This document shows, in pieces, positions 1-12,599 of a stretch of DNA of 64,000 bases. A program made the position numbers and the translations under genes. Each line of letters starts with the position of its first letter. The first letter of the stretch is position 1. The notes beneath the pieces are model-generated. The model had not been told where the DNA came from, made no database searches, and worked only from the letters and a program-made list of their open reading frames with translations. The DNA is from Icerya purchasi. Lineage: Eukaryota; Arthropoda; Insecta; Hemiptera; Monophlebidae. The stretch spans positions 145,518,274 through 145,582,273 of the forward strand of contig CM077115.1 of the NCBI GenBank assembly GCA_039619475.1, read 5' to 3'.

Positions 1-560
1 CATGTACAATTTGCGGTCTATCCGGCTGATTTTAATGTAATTATATTAGCGCAAGAATTTATTTTTCACTATATTTTACTTTTAAATTTTTTATTATCAT
101 TCTGAATTTTACAATTGGCTAGTTATTTCAGGAGTCTAATATTTAGCTATCGAGTAAACGTCCAATTTAAGCTATTAAAGTAACGCATCCTCTTCGTTAA
201 TTCAAGTACAGATGTGTCAGCTAGTTTTCTTTTCTATACTGCATTTTTTTCCCCATCGCTAACCAAACATTTTTCATTTGTATCACATTTGGTGGTTTAA
301 AAATATCCGATTGCTCGGTTTCCCATCTGTATACTTTATGTAATAGAGCCCCTCTGATTGGAATTTCATCGGCCGAAAAACAATTCGATGTTGCGCACTT
401 CATTTTGCGGGTACAATTGTTATAAAGAATTTTGTTCTACCGAATCCGAGTTTGCTCATTTATATATGCAGTGGTGCCATGTCTAACTATTCTCACACCA
501 AAAGGTAAAAGCTTTGTCGGTGAAGTCATTGTGTCCCGTTGAAAGCTACCTTCCACAGTC
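1..560. other. AT-rich intergenic, no gene recognised
   Basis: No family is recognised. A 60-codon minus-strand frame at 221-403 is cysteine-poor, matches nothing I know and is probably chance. The right edge runs into the degraded 3' end of the LINE described next. Confidence 0.5.
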
Positions 561-569
561 CTGGATACT

Positions 570-3000
570 CATCTTAAACAAGAGAAGACATTTAGTTAAA
601 TGAAGTTGATTGCGTTTATGGATTCAATGTATTTTAAAGTCTCAATTTTCTGCGCTTCCAAGTTAGTCGTTGATAGGTTCCGGGATGTAGAACTGTTCTC
701 TAGGTGTCCTGAGGGGGCGACACTCTATTAAAATGTGACGTACATCAAGGTTTTGATCACAGTATGGGCATTTTTGTGGCTCCTGATGTAGCCAGTTCTA
801 AGTCTTATACATTAGTCTGATCGATTAGTTGGAATCATTGGACTTTGTGTGTGTATATTTTGTCTTACCGAATGGAGCTTAGCGCTGACGGCTTTCCACC
901 TATTGTTGCAGTGGTTTTTCATGGTTTCGTGGATACTTATTTTTGCTTCATGAAGTTGGACTGGTATTAACTTCTTGGGTTTTAGGCATGGTTGTAGCCT
1001 TTTTGGCTAAGGTATCGGCTCTTTCATTGCCTGGGATCCCTTGGTGTGCCGGTATCAATAGTAGCGTAAGGCTTATTCCTCGAGTTTGAAGATCATTGAT
1101 TAAGACTTGTATTGATTGGACTAATTTGATGCTATAGTTTTTTAGTGCTGTTAGACTAGATAGTGAATCAAAGCATATGACGTATTTAGTGTTAGCGGGG
1201 CCACATTTGATACGTTCTAAGGCTTGGCATATAGCATATAATTTGCAGCTACAGACTGAGAATCGACTAGGGAGCCTGGTCGATATGCAGTCCTCGGTCT
1301 CTGCGGTAAGTGCGCATCCTGCTTGGCCTTCTTTGTTTGATTCGTCTGTGTATAGGAATGTGTGGTCCTCATATTTGCTTTTGCTTTCCAGGAATAATTG
1401 TTTGTACGTGCGGCTGTTGGTAACCGATCTATAGTTATATGCTAGTTCTATATTCACAGGGATCTTTTGAGTTAACTAAGGCGGACGGATGTTGAGCCCT
1501 TTGATAAGTTGGTATCAGCTCGGTTTTTAATGTGTTTAGATGTTCATGTGATTTTTAGTGATTTTGGTAGTCTGGGATGGCTTTGGTACATGTTGTTTTT
1601 GCTGCATTTCGTGTCAGGAAGACGTGCGTAGGGTTGAGAGGCAATGCTTTGATTTTGGTAGCATACATAATAGTTAGTTCCATTCTTCGATATTCAAGAG
1701 GCTTTTCTTGGATTTCTACGAGGATGCTAGTGGTTGGGGGTGGTTCGGAATGCTCCAAGACGGAGTCTGAGGGCTGTATTTTGAACCGTATCTCTTTAGT
1801 AGGTTTGGGTTCGCGGCGCCATAAAAGATCGAAACATAGTCAATTTTGGAACGAATTAAACCTCTATAGACCCTTATTAGGCTTGATCTGCTCCCCAATT
1901 GGTTGATGCTAGGACTTTGATGATATTCAACCATTTTTTACATTCTATTACCAGAGTTCTTCAATGTGATCTTTCCATGTATATTTCGAGTTAAATGTCA
2001 TACCAAGTATTTTTGTTGTGTCTATGCGTGTCAAGAGCTGGTTATCTAGTTTCAATGATATTGAATCTAGTGTTTTATTACTTCTTGAAAATACAGTGAA
2101 AGTCGATTTACTTTTTGAGAATTTAAAACCGTTTCTATTGGCCCAGTTGTGGATTGCTTTCAGTGCTTCCTGGACCAATTTTTGAGTAGTATCGACATTC
2201 GCTACAGACTATTGCTAGATCGTCAGCAATGAAGTGGGTTTTGGCTGGTCTTTTGATTTCAAGCAGGATGCTATTTATTATAATGTTAAATAAAATCACG
2301 CTTATAACCGAACCTTGCGGGGGGAGCCCATTCCTCACATCCACGGATTCCGATAGCTTGTTGTCAATTCTAACGTGCAATTTTCGGTAATTTAGGAAAT
2401 TGCTGATATAGGAGGTAATGTTCGAACTTTAAGCCTAGTGATATAGAAGCCTCGATAAGTTTAACTATCGGCACCGTTTCATACGATTTTTCCAAGTGTC
2501 CATGGAGACTAAAATAAAGTGGAGTCCATTGGCAAAGGCAGTTCTCTTCGTCGATACGGTCGAAATGGTCAAGAGTGGATCTGAATTCTTTGAAGCTGCT
2601 TTGGTGTGGATAATATATGTTGATTTGTTTTTAATTCCCAGCGCGGGCGGAGTCCAATTATTTTTTCAAGGTAAGAGAGATTGGTCTATAGTGTAGCTTG
2701 AGAATAGGTATCACTAGTGCTTCTCGCCATTGGTCCTGTTTTACCCAAATATAGTTAAAGATATCGAGCAAGTACTTAATTCCTGCGTCTGGCAGGTTTT
2801 TGACGAAACTATTAGGTATGTCATCAAGACTTGTCGAAGAACTGTTACAATTCAAGAGTGTATGCTTGAGTTCTTCTATGGTTGTTGGGTAATTGATTGG
2901 TTCGTCGTCATGTGGCGCACGAACGAGCTGTGTTTTCTTTTCTTTCCGAATGTTCTTGACATTCTGCGCCAATGATCCACATTTCCACTGAATTTAGATT
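570..3000 (-). pseudogene. Degraded non-LTR retrotransposon (RNase H-bearing, I-like) on minus strand
   Basis: Minus-strand pieces appear in the order expected for a LINE polyprotein. At 2972-2658 there is an RT N-terminal block (SLDDIPNSFVKNLPD, then VIPILK and YRPISL). At 2380-2135 come the NGLPPQGS turn and the IADDLAIVC catalytic box. At 2178-1948 is the primer-grip and thumb region, followed by SLIRVYRGLIRSKIDY at 1934-1716. At 1457-948 is RNase H (YTDES; CFDSLSSL; PAHQGIPGNERAD). At about 775-700 is a C-terminal CPYC...HIL..C knuckle. The element is dead: each block is in a different frame, there is an extra proline in the PQG motif, and the RNase H glutamate usually found in an AELxAI motif reads CKLYAI here. 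The upstream endonuclease was not found. RNase H plus the terminal Cys/His knuckle suggests the I-like group; the exact clade is inference. Confidence 0.85.
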
Positions 3001-3983
3001 CCTTATTTCCAGCGCCTTCGAAGTCCGATAACCGTAATTGAGCGCACCCCACTGGACTTTGATACTGAGGTTCTTATTTGTTTTAATATTAGTTTTTTAT
3101 TATTACCTTTTTTTAACAAATGCCATTTTTCGTTTTCACATTTCCTAGATAATTTCCACCACTACTTGGTCTAATGAACTATTATCGATTTTTACGTTTC
3201 TCTGATAGTTATTTAATATATTTTCATTAATTCCCCCGTAATGTCTTTTTTTTTTTTTTTTTTACTAATATTTATTTTTTAATTAATTTTTCCAACAGAA
3301 CTCAACATTTTATTCATATTCTCTATGTCGCCGTGTCTCTTTTATTCCGTAAATTCATTTATATTTAGAAGTTTTCTTAAACCGTCAACTGTGTTTCATT
3401 TTTATATATTACAATCTGCGCATCTTTCGTACGACGTTAATATCTTATTCGAAGCACTGATACCATCACTTTTGATGCCTCGTGTACCGTTTGATGTAAA
3501 AAAGTTCTACGTTGTGTACTCAGCCGCGATTGATTTCTTCTCAATGATTCTTAAATTATACCAGTCCCCATCTCATCAATGGTCGTCCCTTTTTGTTCTT
3601 TGATGGCTTATTCGAATTATTTGTCCAAAATACACGTGAAATATCATATTTTTTATTCTATTAACATACAGAATTCTTTTTGTCTAATTTATAAACTCCT
3701 GAAAGATGGGAAACTATTTGAGCCTTTTTTTTTTGCTATTCAAGGCAACATATCGTCATGTTCGCATTTTTCTTGGATTACTTTTTTAATATGTTTTCAA
3801 TGATAAAAAGTGTGAATCGTGGAAAGTTCAGTCGTCTGCTGTTTGCATTTCTTATGATTTGTACAATTTTTCCTTGTTTGCTTTTCTTTTCTTTGAAATT
3901 TTCATTCTTAGTATGCTTTTTTTTTTCTATTAAGTCCTCTTTGCTTCTGATCAGTAAATCTAACTTTATTGCTTCATAATGCA
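3000..3983. other. T-rich non-coding stretch
   Basis: Low-complexity T-rich sequence, including a T tract near 3246-3264. Three overlapping plus-strand frames between 3325 and 3979 encode Phe/Ser/Leu-rich strings typical of T-rich DNA and match no family. The upstream endonuclease of the next LINE is not recognisable here. Confidence 0.45.
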
Positions 3984-6800
3984 CAGGTTGAGAACTTTTT
4001 AAATGTAATTTATGGGGCAGAAGGAGTACAGTTAATAAATGGAATTACGAGAGAAGAAGAACGGATAGATAGAAGTACTCAATCATGTATAGATAACATA
4101 TTTATTAAGTATAATACAAATAAAATTACCTCGGGAATTATTAATTCGAAAATATCGGATCATTACATCATCTGTTGTGTGTTTAGTATCTTGAACCGGA
4201 ATTGTAAACATAATAGGAACTCTCTGAGATGAGTTTTTGATGAAAAAAGGTTGCAGAATAAGATAATTAATTATAACTGGAAGGAGGTAACTACTTCCTC
4301 AACGGTAGGAAATATGTATGAGCAGATACACTCAGTTTTTAAGGGCTTTTACAAAGAATGCAAGTTGGAAGTACGGGAGAGTAAAAAGTTGATTAAATAC
4401 TATCCTAAAAATAAATGGATGAGCCAAAAAATAATCAATTTCATGAAAATCAGAGATCAGTTCTTTAAACTTAGTAAAAGAACCAATATATTCGATATAA
4501 AAATTTATTTAGAAAATATCGAAATATAGTTACAACAGAAATAAGGAATGCAAAACAGAAATTTTACCAAAATCAAATAGTGAAGGCAAATAATGATAGT
4601 AAAAAAGGTGTGGAATGTAATTAACGATATCGTTAATAAAAAAAATAAAACAACAATAGACGATTTCATTATAAAACATTTTGGGAATTCTGCAATAGTT
4701 GCCGAACAATTTAGTGACTACTTTATGCGTTCAGTAGAACAACATAGACATAAATGTCACATTCGGTTATTGAATACGAACTCTGATAATTTCATCTTGT
4801 CTTCCTTTTATATTCCACCTGCTAATAAATCCCAAATAGAAATAATAATTAACGATCTAAAAGTTTATAAGGCACCTGGATGGGATGAAATTAGGGTGCG
4901 AGATATTAAACATAACTCAAATATCTTTATTCCTATTTTGACTAACATGGTCAACTATTCCATAAAGGAAGCTAACACTCCAGACGGACTTACCAAAGGT
5001 ATTGTTAGACCGATATATAAAAAAAGAGTGAAAAATCAATTTGAAAATTACCGACCAATAACAATAGCATCTGTAATAGCTAAAATCTTAGAACACTATA
5101 ATTAATAAACATTTAAGAAATTATGTGGAAAAAAATAACTTACTATATGAAAATCAACACGGTTTTAGAAAAAAAAAGATCCACGATAACATTATTGAGA
5201 ACGATTGTAAATAATATTAATACAGGACTATCGATGGGGAATCAGTTTTTAATTACATTTATTGACCTATCCAAAGCGTTTGATTTAGTTGATCATGAAT
5301 TATTGATCAAGGACCTAGAAAGTCTGGGCATTAAAAATAATCAACTTAAGTAGTTTCGAAATTATATAACAAATAGAAAAAACATGGTCAAAATTGCAGG
5401 GAATAAAAGTAATGAAAAAACTATTCAACATGGCGTAGGTCAGGGTACCGTATTGGCTCCTATGCTTTTTCTCATTTATACCAACTCGTTATGCAAGCAT
5501 ATTAAAAATGCGAAGGTATTATACGCTTTCGCTGATGATATTGCTTTATTATTCGAGCACAAAAATTTAGAGATTATGGAAAAATTATTACAAGAGGATG
5601 TAGATAATTTGAGTAAATGGGCACATGATAGGAAGTTATGTATAAACATAAACAAATCAAAAGTATTACACGTTCGGAATAATTCTAAACATAACACACG
5701 CGACCCGCGAATTGTCCTTCATAATAACGATTGCCTTCATGAGCTTCATAAAAATATCAGTACACATCTATGTTTTTGTCCACCATTAGAGAACGTTCAT
5801 GACATTAAATATCTAGGTATATATATTGATAAATCCTTGAACTGGAAAAAACACATTCAAAGTTTAAACTCGAAATTAAGACAGTGTCAATTCCAGCTTT
5901 ATATAAAATAAAGCAGGTACTATCATATCGAACTCTACGTATATACTATAATTCAATAATAATGTCTAGAATATTATATGGAATTCAAATATATTATGTG
6001 AGGGGCTAAGAAAACAGAAATTAATAAAATAAGTAAAATACAGAAGAGGTGTTTGAAACTTATACTACCCCACTGGAAATAAATCGACTTTAGATAAATT
6101 ATGTGTGAAAATGATGAAATGTCCCACCCTGATCGTACTATTTCTATTATAGATTACTAGAATTTAATGTCAATAATATAAAATTACCATCCAGGGAAAA
6201 AATCCAATTAGCAAGAAACCAAAGTAATACATATTACATCTATCCCCGGGGGGTGTAAATCTACGAATTGACAACACTGATGGCTCAGTTTTAATTAATT
6301 TAAATAAGTGCAATCCCTAATCATATGCTAGAGGAAAAAAAAATTGGTGCGTGGAAAAAAGAGGTGCAAAAATGGTTGAAGGAATGGTGCAAAGACTGAA
6401 GATCCAAGTCTCGTACTTTATCTCATTACTATTTGATGGTTCTTTTCTGTTTACGGTTTTGTTAGTTTTTGACTTTGTCGTGTCCTTCCTGGATTTTAGG
6501 CTCTCACTGATCATGCTTTATTTCGATTATAAATATTAAGCTGTCTGCATATATATTGGTATTCAGATGCGTATTACGCGGCATTTTTTTATTTTTTTGG
6601 CATACATATATATGCTATTACTTTAATATAAATAATGCTAAGAGTCTGTTATTATTGTTATTTATGGAATAATTTAAGTTAGTTTTAATTTATTGTACTA
6701 TATACCTATTATAATAAACGTTGATAAGAGTGTTGGGCACTCATACTTGTGAGACCCACAACTTATTCTAAAAAAAAAACAAAAAAACAAAAAAAACTGT
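3984..6800 (+). mobile_element. LINE-B copy 1: decayed endonuclease-RT retrotransposon
   Basis: Plus-strand blocks run in LINE order. An endonuclease C-terminus at about 4080-4200 contains the SDHY motif. An inter-domain region at 4251-4530 is lysine-rich. RT begins at 4593-5105 (YKAPGWDEI; GIVRPIYKK; YRPITIAS). FIDLSKAFDLVDHELL lies at 5123-5353. GVGQGTVLAPMLF and YAFADDIALL lie at 5384-5911, followed by IKYLGIYID. A thumb remnant follows at 6000-6300, with no RNase H. Frameshifts and in-frame stops separate the blocks, so it is inactive. The 3' end has AATAAA at about 6713, an A/C-rich tract to about 6796 and then ACTGTGTA, which is shared with the copy at 23 kb. The DLSKAFD and FADD motifs resemble the Jockey/CR1 group; the clade is inference. 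Confidence 0.88.
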
Positions 6801-7785
6801 GTACGTATTGATTGTCGGGCCAGGAAAAATAGAATATTAAACGATATCAAAGATTCGAGGATAAAAGAAAAAAGATGCATAATTTAAATTAAATAATTTT
6901 TCATTAACGAATTTGTTGCGAATAGAATTATTTCTTATATAATAACGATTTTCGATAAAAAACAAATAACGTCAAATTATGTTTGTAGCTTTTTTTTAAA
7001 TCTTATTATTGTGTGAGATGCTGTTTGTTGCGAAGTTAAATTTTGAATTATTTTTGCATTCAAAATTTCTTCTCTATTTTGAAATATTTTTAAATTAATG
7101 AATTTTAAGTGAATAATGAAATTTTCTATTTATTTTAAATTTGTATTCCAATAGATAACATGACTTTCTGCAAAAAAAAGTTCTAAGCAAACTCTTTTGT
7201 TTAACTGTGTGGTGAATATTCTAGGCGGGCGATGAAATTGTCGCTACGAATGATTTTTTAAAAAATTCTGCATCTAAATTATCAATGTATACTCTTATTT
7301 TTTTTTTTGTAATTAACATTATTTATAAGAAGAAGAAGAAGAAGAAGAAGAAGAAAAAAAAAGTACTCCAATAAACTTGCAATTAATAAAAATGAAAGGG
7401 GAAACTTGTAATCTGTAAGTAAAAGGGGAAAGAAGAATTTAAAGAAACACGTAGGATTATTATATTTTGAATATAGTTTGTTCTTATAATTGGGGGCAAT
7501 CAATAAATTGCACCGGTAGAATTAATAAACGTATTTTCTTTGCAGTATCCTTATAAAAAGAATTTAAAAATAACGCAAGATTTAGAAACACTATGCTATA
7601 ATTGCGTGAAATAAATTAAAAATTTGATAAAAACTCTATTATATTCGTGGAAAAAATAAGCTAAATGAAAAGAATAAATATACACTCCAAAAATAAATCG
7701 ATTATATATATGCAATGCCGAATAAGAACTATAGGGGAACCGGATTGAACGCAGAAATTATACTACGATGCATTTCTGTAATCAG
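6800..7785. other. AT-rich non-coding; (GAA)n run
   Basis: AT-rich sequence without a recognisable gene. A GAA microsatellite at about 7328-7354 runs into an A tract. It could be the tail of an unrecognised retroposon, as GAA tails end other elements in this window, but no coding remnant precedes it. Confidence 0.45.
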
Positions 7786-10375
7786 TAGCCAGAGTTATCT
7801 TTCAAGTCACATTATGCTATTAAATAATGCTCCTTATACGCGGACGATTTAACGATCTTCATGTCTTGTTCAGATATCATTACAGGCCAACAAATCTTGC
7901 AAAGAACTATCAACGCATTATACAAATGGTCCGTTTCAAATGGAGTCTCGTTCTCTACCATGTAATGTGTCCCCACTACATGGAACGAATAAAAGTATAA
8001 GTAATAAAATAAAAATAAAATAATACAAAAATAAAATTAACATAATTTGTAGTAATTAGTGCGAGTGCGAATGCGCGCGTGCCTGAAACTATTGTCGGTG
8101 GAGCGGCCAATCATCGAGGACCAAGAAAAAAAGGAAGGATAGAGCTGATTCGGTCACCTCCAAAGGCGGTAGAAATGGAGAAAAGACAAAAAGAAGATTT
8201 TTTACGAAAATCAGTTAGATTCTACCTTTGGTCAAGTTAAGAGGTCGTTCTGGAACTTCGCTGAAAAGGGAGACTCGCCTTCGCTCAAGCTGGTCAACAT
8301 TCAACATCAACCTCAGGAAAAACAGTTGTGGTCTTAAAAAAAATTTTGTTCTGCGATCTATCGCCGTCCAAAGTATTCGGTATTCTTACCGGTATCAAAT
8401 CCAATTTGTAAAATATCGAAACTAGTAAAGCTGAATAACATCGACTCCGATTTTTCCGTACCGACCGATCTACGAACCGCTAACCTACCGATATCACCGA
8501 CGATAATTACGTAGAATTTTGTTGTTATTAACGTTAATTAATTTTGTACGATATTTCGTTGTTATTTTCATAGATAATTAATGTGTTCTTTTCAGCGGTC
8601 GACCGGTAGCGAAGGATAGGTGTACGAAATTATAAAATATATATATATATATTGTTTAAAATTTAACCACATAATTTGATAATTACCATAATCGATAAAA
8701 CTAATAAATAAAATCCACGAGGATAAAATCGCGTGATTGGCATCCCTGTGGGAATAATCTAGCGAACGGCGAGTACCTTTACAACCAGCAAAACCACCGC
8801 TGTTCACTTTTGTAGAATTAGAAACTGTAATCATTCAACTCCACTTAAACAACATTCCAATTCGATCAAGCGAAGAAGTAAAATACTTGGGCCTTACATA
8901 TGACCAAAATCTTACATGCTCACATAAACGGGCTCAAAATGCCTAAACAAATTAAACGTTCTACGAAAACTGTCGCACGCATCATATTATGGAGAGTAGA
9001 CCGTAGATCCTTAGTGCACATCTGCAGAAGTTTAATCCGAACAAAGTTTGATTACGGTGCAGCAATTTACGGATCAGCGAAACGCGTCATCCTAAACAAA
9101 CTGAACGTCACACACCACACCGCAATAAGATTACCGCGCTAGAAGCTTTCAGCAACATTTAGCATAATATACGAATGTCCAGAATGGCCCCTAGATTTCA
9201 GAAAACGATACTTTAACGCAAGACTATTATTAATACGTATTTTATCCTCTCCAAATACTCCAGCTTTTTTCTTTTGCTTTCCAATAAAAATCCTAAAACT
9301 TATCACTTTCTATCCTATGCGATGAAGTATCACTAATATCAGATATCACGAATTTACCAAAAATCTACGAGTCAACCCTCGCCATACTTTCCCCATGGAA
9401 AACTACAACTTTGAATATAGAGACCTCTCACTCTTAGAACTGAACAAACACTCCCCTACTAATACCATTCTGAGCGCTTTCCATGGACTTCTTCTGAAAT
9501 ATCCGTCCTCGTTAATTTAAATCAAACTCTCTCGTAGGATGTGCTGTAATTTCCGAACAGATAGGTACTATCCGTTACGTTCTTCCGCATCTTTACTCCG
9601 TGCTCTCTGCCGAATTATTCGCAATCAAACTTGCAGTTGAAATCTGTGTACAGTCCAAACAAAACTGCCCGATTTGCATTGACTCTTTAAATGCTTTAAC
9701 ATGTCTACTAAAGTCGCACGATAAGTCGCAACATCCGATAGCTGAAGAACTCTATTATCTACGATAACTACTGTGGACTTTAAAATCGTATTTGCTTCGA
9801 TACCAGGTCACAAAGCTATTCCACAGAACGAATCAGCAGACGGTACCGCGAAAGAAGCAGCGCCATGCTTTCCTGTAGCGAACATCCGAATACCTGCCAA
9901 CGACGCTGTTCAGGAAATAACCAGAAGCCTATCAGAGGAATGGTTCAGCTCGTGGCTCAACACTCCAACGTCGAATAAATTTCGTTCCATCAAAGAGGAC
10001 ACTAACTTGTGGCAATCGTCATTCTGGCCAAGCAGAGAGGAGGGGAAGTAGCACTGTGTCGACTGTGCATTGGCCACACACGGATTACTTACCCATTCCT
10101 CCTGACCATCTATATGTGAAACTTGTTCTTCCCTCCTCTCCGTTCAACACATTCTATTAGACTGCCGCTAATATAATCACATTCGCGCCACGTTTTTCCT
10201 TCTTGAAAGAACTCCCTAAGAGTAACAATGAAAGAAATATAAAGAAATTATTCGTTTATCTCAACTCCACCAACCTACTATACCGACTATAGAATCCTAA
10301 CTTTACGTGCTTTTGGCCTTTGTTGCAGTTCATGGCACGTAAATGCAGAAGAAGAAAAAGAAGAAAATAATTTCG
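7786..10375 (+). pseudogene. LINE-F copy 1: 5'-truncated, RNase H-bearing, GAA-tailed
   Basis: The RT catalytic box reads YADDLTIF at about 7835-7860. The following primer-grip frame is cut by a solo LTR at 7961-8783 and resumes without loss at about 8788 (SKTTAVHF). At 8980-9140 the segment SLIRTKFDYGAAIYGSA is the usual post-RT block. RNase H follows at about 9590-9870: SAELFAIKLAVE, CIDSLNAL and SIPGHKAIPQNESADGTAKEA. A C-terminal tail lies to about 10270. The 3' end is GAA/AAG-rich (10350-10373) rather than a pure poly(A) tail. Many frameshifts make it inactive. Everything 5' of the RT palm is missing. The RNase H domain and tail match the neighbouring copy at 10.6-11.6 kb, so they are two insertions of one family in the same orientation. 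Confidence 0.85.
7961..8783. mobile_element. Solo LTR 1 (TGTAA...TTACA-type), 4-bp duplication ACCA
   Basis: It begins TGTAATGTGTCC and ends TTTACA. It is flanked by ACCA at 7957-7960 and 8784-8787. It aligns end to end with 51270-52109. Shared blocks include an internal stretch rich in GCGAGTGCGAATGCGCGCG near the 5' end and TTGGCATCCCTGTG near the 3' end. No gag-pol lies beside it. It sits inside the LINE-F reverse transcriptase frame, and removing it with one ACCA copy restores that frame. TG...CA ends plus a 4-bp duplication fit a Ty3/Gypsy-type solo LTR; the superfamily is inference. Confidence 0.9.
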
Positions 10376-10589
10376 GTCAATTCTTTTTTCAAAATGTGTA
10401 TGTAAAATGCATTAGAGAGCTAACAAATCTGATAACATTTGTTTAGTGCACACAAAAAAAAAAAGAAAAAAAAGAGGTGTGTTCTCGAATATTCAGTCGA
10501 AATTTTAAGCCCCAAGCTCACTTAATAAAAATGAATATTTATTTTAAACGATTGAAAAAGTAAGTTAAATGTTTCGTTTAGGATAAAAC

Positions 10590-11580
10590 CTAAGCCAATG
10601 GGTGGGGGGGGGCACCTGTATCTCGGCATAGATCATCAGCTCCACCAATTTTCAGAAAGAGAAACATGTCCCGGCATTTTACGTTCCGCATATCAATACA
10701 TGATCAGCAAATATGCCAGTTGCAAAACAGTGTTTACCGATGGCTCCAAAACACCTCAAGGAACAGGTTGTGGAATAGCACCTGACAATAAAATTATTCT
10801 CCGCTACTCTCTTTCGGCACTATTTACTATTCTTTCGGCGGAACTATTTGCTATAAAACTTGCGATAGAAAGTGTAATAATTTTTGATTCTCACACCTCA
10901 TATATACAGACTCATTAAACGCGATCACATCAATTCAAAAATACACCTTACTAGCACCCAATAGCCAAGGGAATTATTCGCACACTTTGTAGTACAAGTA
11001 TCCGTGTTTCGTTCGCATGGATCCCATCACACGTTCGAACCTAGGGAAATTCATTCGCGGATACTGCGGTAAAAAAGGCTCATTGTTCTTTCCGGTACCG
11101 AACATTGAAATTGCGCCAATGGATCTCAAAGCGTATGTAGTGCAAACATCACTGAAAACATGGCAAAAACAGTGGACCAACATTTCAATCACGAATAAGC
11201 TGCACTCAATTCGAGATACTATTCGATCATGGAAAACCTCATTATTCACCCCAATCGAAGGAATGAAATCGTTGTCACAAGGTTACTCCAAAATCACTCA
11301 TAGACAACCTATCTTATTGTGTTCCAATTGTAATTCTCCTGTCACAATCCAACATTTACTCGTTAGCTATCCCACCTATAATTCATATCGAGCACAAATT
11401 CTCCAGTCGTCCAGCCTTTCCGAAATCCTGTCTGATTGCCAGGACAAAATTGAACGCCTCCTACGTTTCCATAAGATCACTAACCTATTCTACTCCATCT
11501 AACTCTTATCTTATCCGTGCCTTTGGCCTAGGCGGCAGTAACGGCACATTAATCAAAGAAGAAGAAGAAGAAGAAGTTAC
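10590..11580 (+). pseudogene. LINE-F copy 2: 3' fragment with RNase H and (GAA)n tail
   Basis: The RNase H N-half lies at 10720-10910, with FTDGSKTPQGTGCGI and LSAELFAIKLAIE. The C-half and tail at 11017-11502 end in a Cys/His-type motif (CSNCNSPVTIQHLL) typical of I-like LINE C-termini. The histidine/aspartate part of RNase H around 10960-11060 is scrambled by indels. The 3' untranslated end resembles copy 1 (both carry a TTTGGCCT block) and finishes in a (GAA)n run at 11560-11575. It is 5'-truncated within RNase H and inactive. Confidence 0.85.
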
Positions 11581-12055
11581 AAATTATTATTATTACCGAC
11601 TTTCAAAAAGAAGGAGGTTATGTTTTTGGGTCATAACTTATATTCATACGGATCGATTTTACTGATTCTTTATCCATTAGAAAGTATATCATTCGGCGCG
11701 CGGTGGTACCATGTAAGTATTGATGAAAATCGGTTAGCCGAATATTCATTAAAAACACGTGAAAAACTGCGGTTCCTTTAGATAATTTCTTATTAGTATA
11801 ACAAAGGAGGCGATTAACTTAAAATACATGTACTGTCAATTTGCCAATTTGCCAAATTAGCATGAAAATGTAGCTTTGAAGAAGGAAAAAAACAATTATG
11901 ACTTTTTTACTATAGAAATGCAGCTTAAAATAAGGAAACCGATCTTTTTTTTTTTTTTTTTTTTTTTTTGTTTTAAGCATAAAATATGGAGAATAATACG
12001 AAAAAAAAGTTGATTTTTAGCAAGAAAAAATATTTAAAGTATAATGCTAAAAATT
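11580..12055. other. AT-rich non-coding with long T tract
   Basis: No gene seen. A T tract occupies about 11946-11969. Confidence 0.45.
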
Positions 12056-12595
12056 GTAAAATAAAATGCTTTTTTGAAAAAATACACCGATATCGGAAGA
12101 TTTATTGTAAAAATTGAATAAAAAAGCACTAAAAAGTGAAAAATAATTATTTCCGATAAGCAAAGATATTTCAAAGTGGCATATACCTTAAAGGGATATT
12201 ACCGGAATTCCCTTATACAGCATTAATATCTTAATTAGAGCAGGCAACAAATTCATATTTAAATATTCATTAAATTGTTTCTAGATTTCCTTAGCGCCTC
12301 TGACCTTCGTACGTTAATGGGGAAAAAAAAAGTAATATTAATGTTGTATAAGAATTACGATAATATCACAGCTTAAAGTATATCATCACTGCGAAATATA
12401 TTTTTTATCGAATATTAGTGTTGTATAAGGGAATTACGATAATATCCCTTTAAGGTATATGCCACTTTGAAATATATTTTCTTATCGGGAATAACTTTTT
12501 TTTTTCTTTTTAGTGCATTTTTATAAAATTTTTATAATACATCTTCAATTATCGGTATCTTTTTTTTTTTTCAAAAAAACTTTTTATTATTTTTA
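12055..12595. repeat. Long inverted repeat (fold-back element), about 0.54 kb
   Basis: The left arm at about 12061-12230 is matched in reverse complement by the right arm at about 12410-12590. The best-conserved core, CAAAGTGGCATATACCTTAA, is at 12171-12190, with its complement at about 12448-12475. The arms are interrupted by small indels. A diverged direct copy of the right inner arm occurs at about 12343-12412, so the structure is an inverted repeat plus a partial tandem copy. No coding capacity or clear target duplication was seen. Confidence 0.8.
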
Positions 12596-12599
12596 AATT

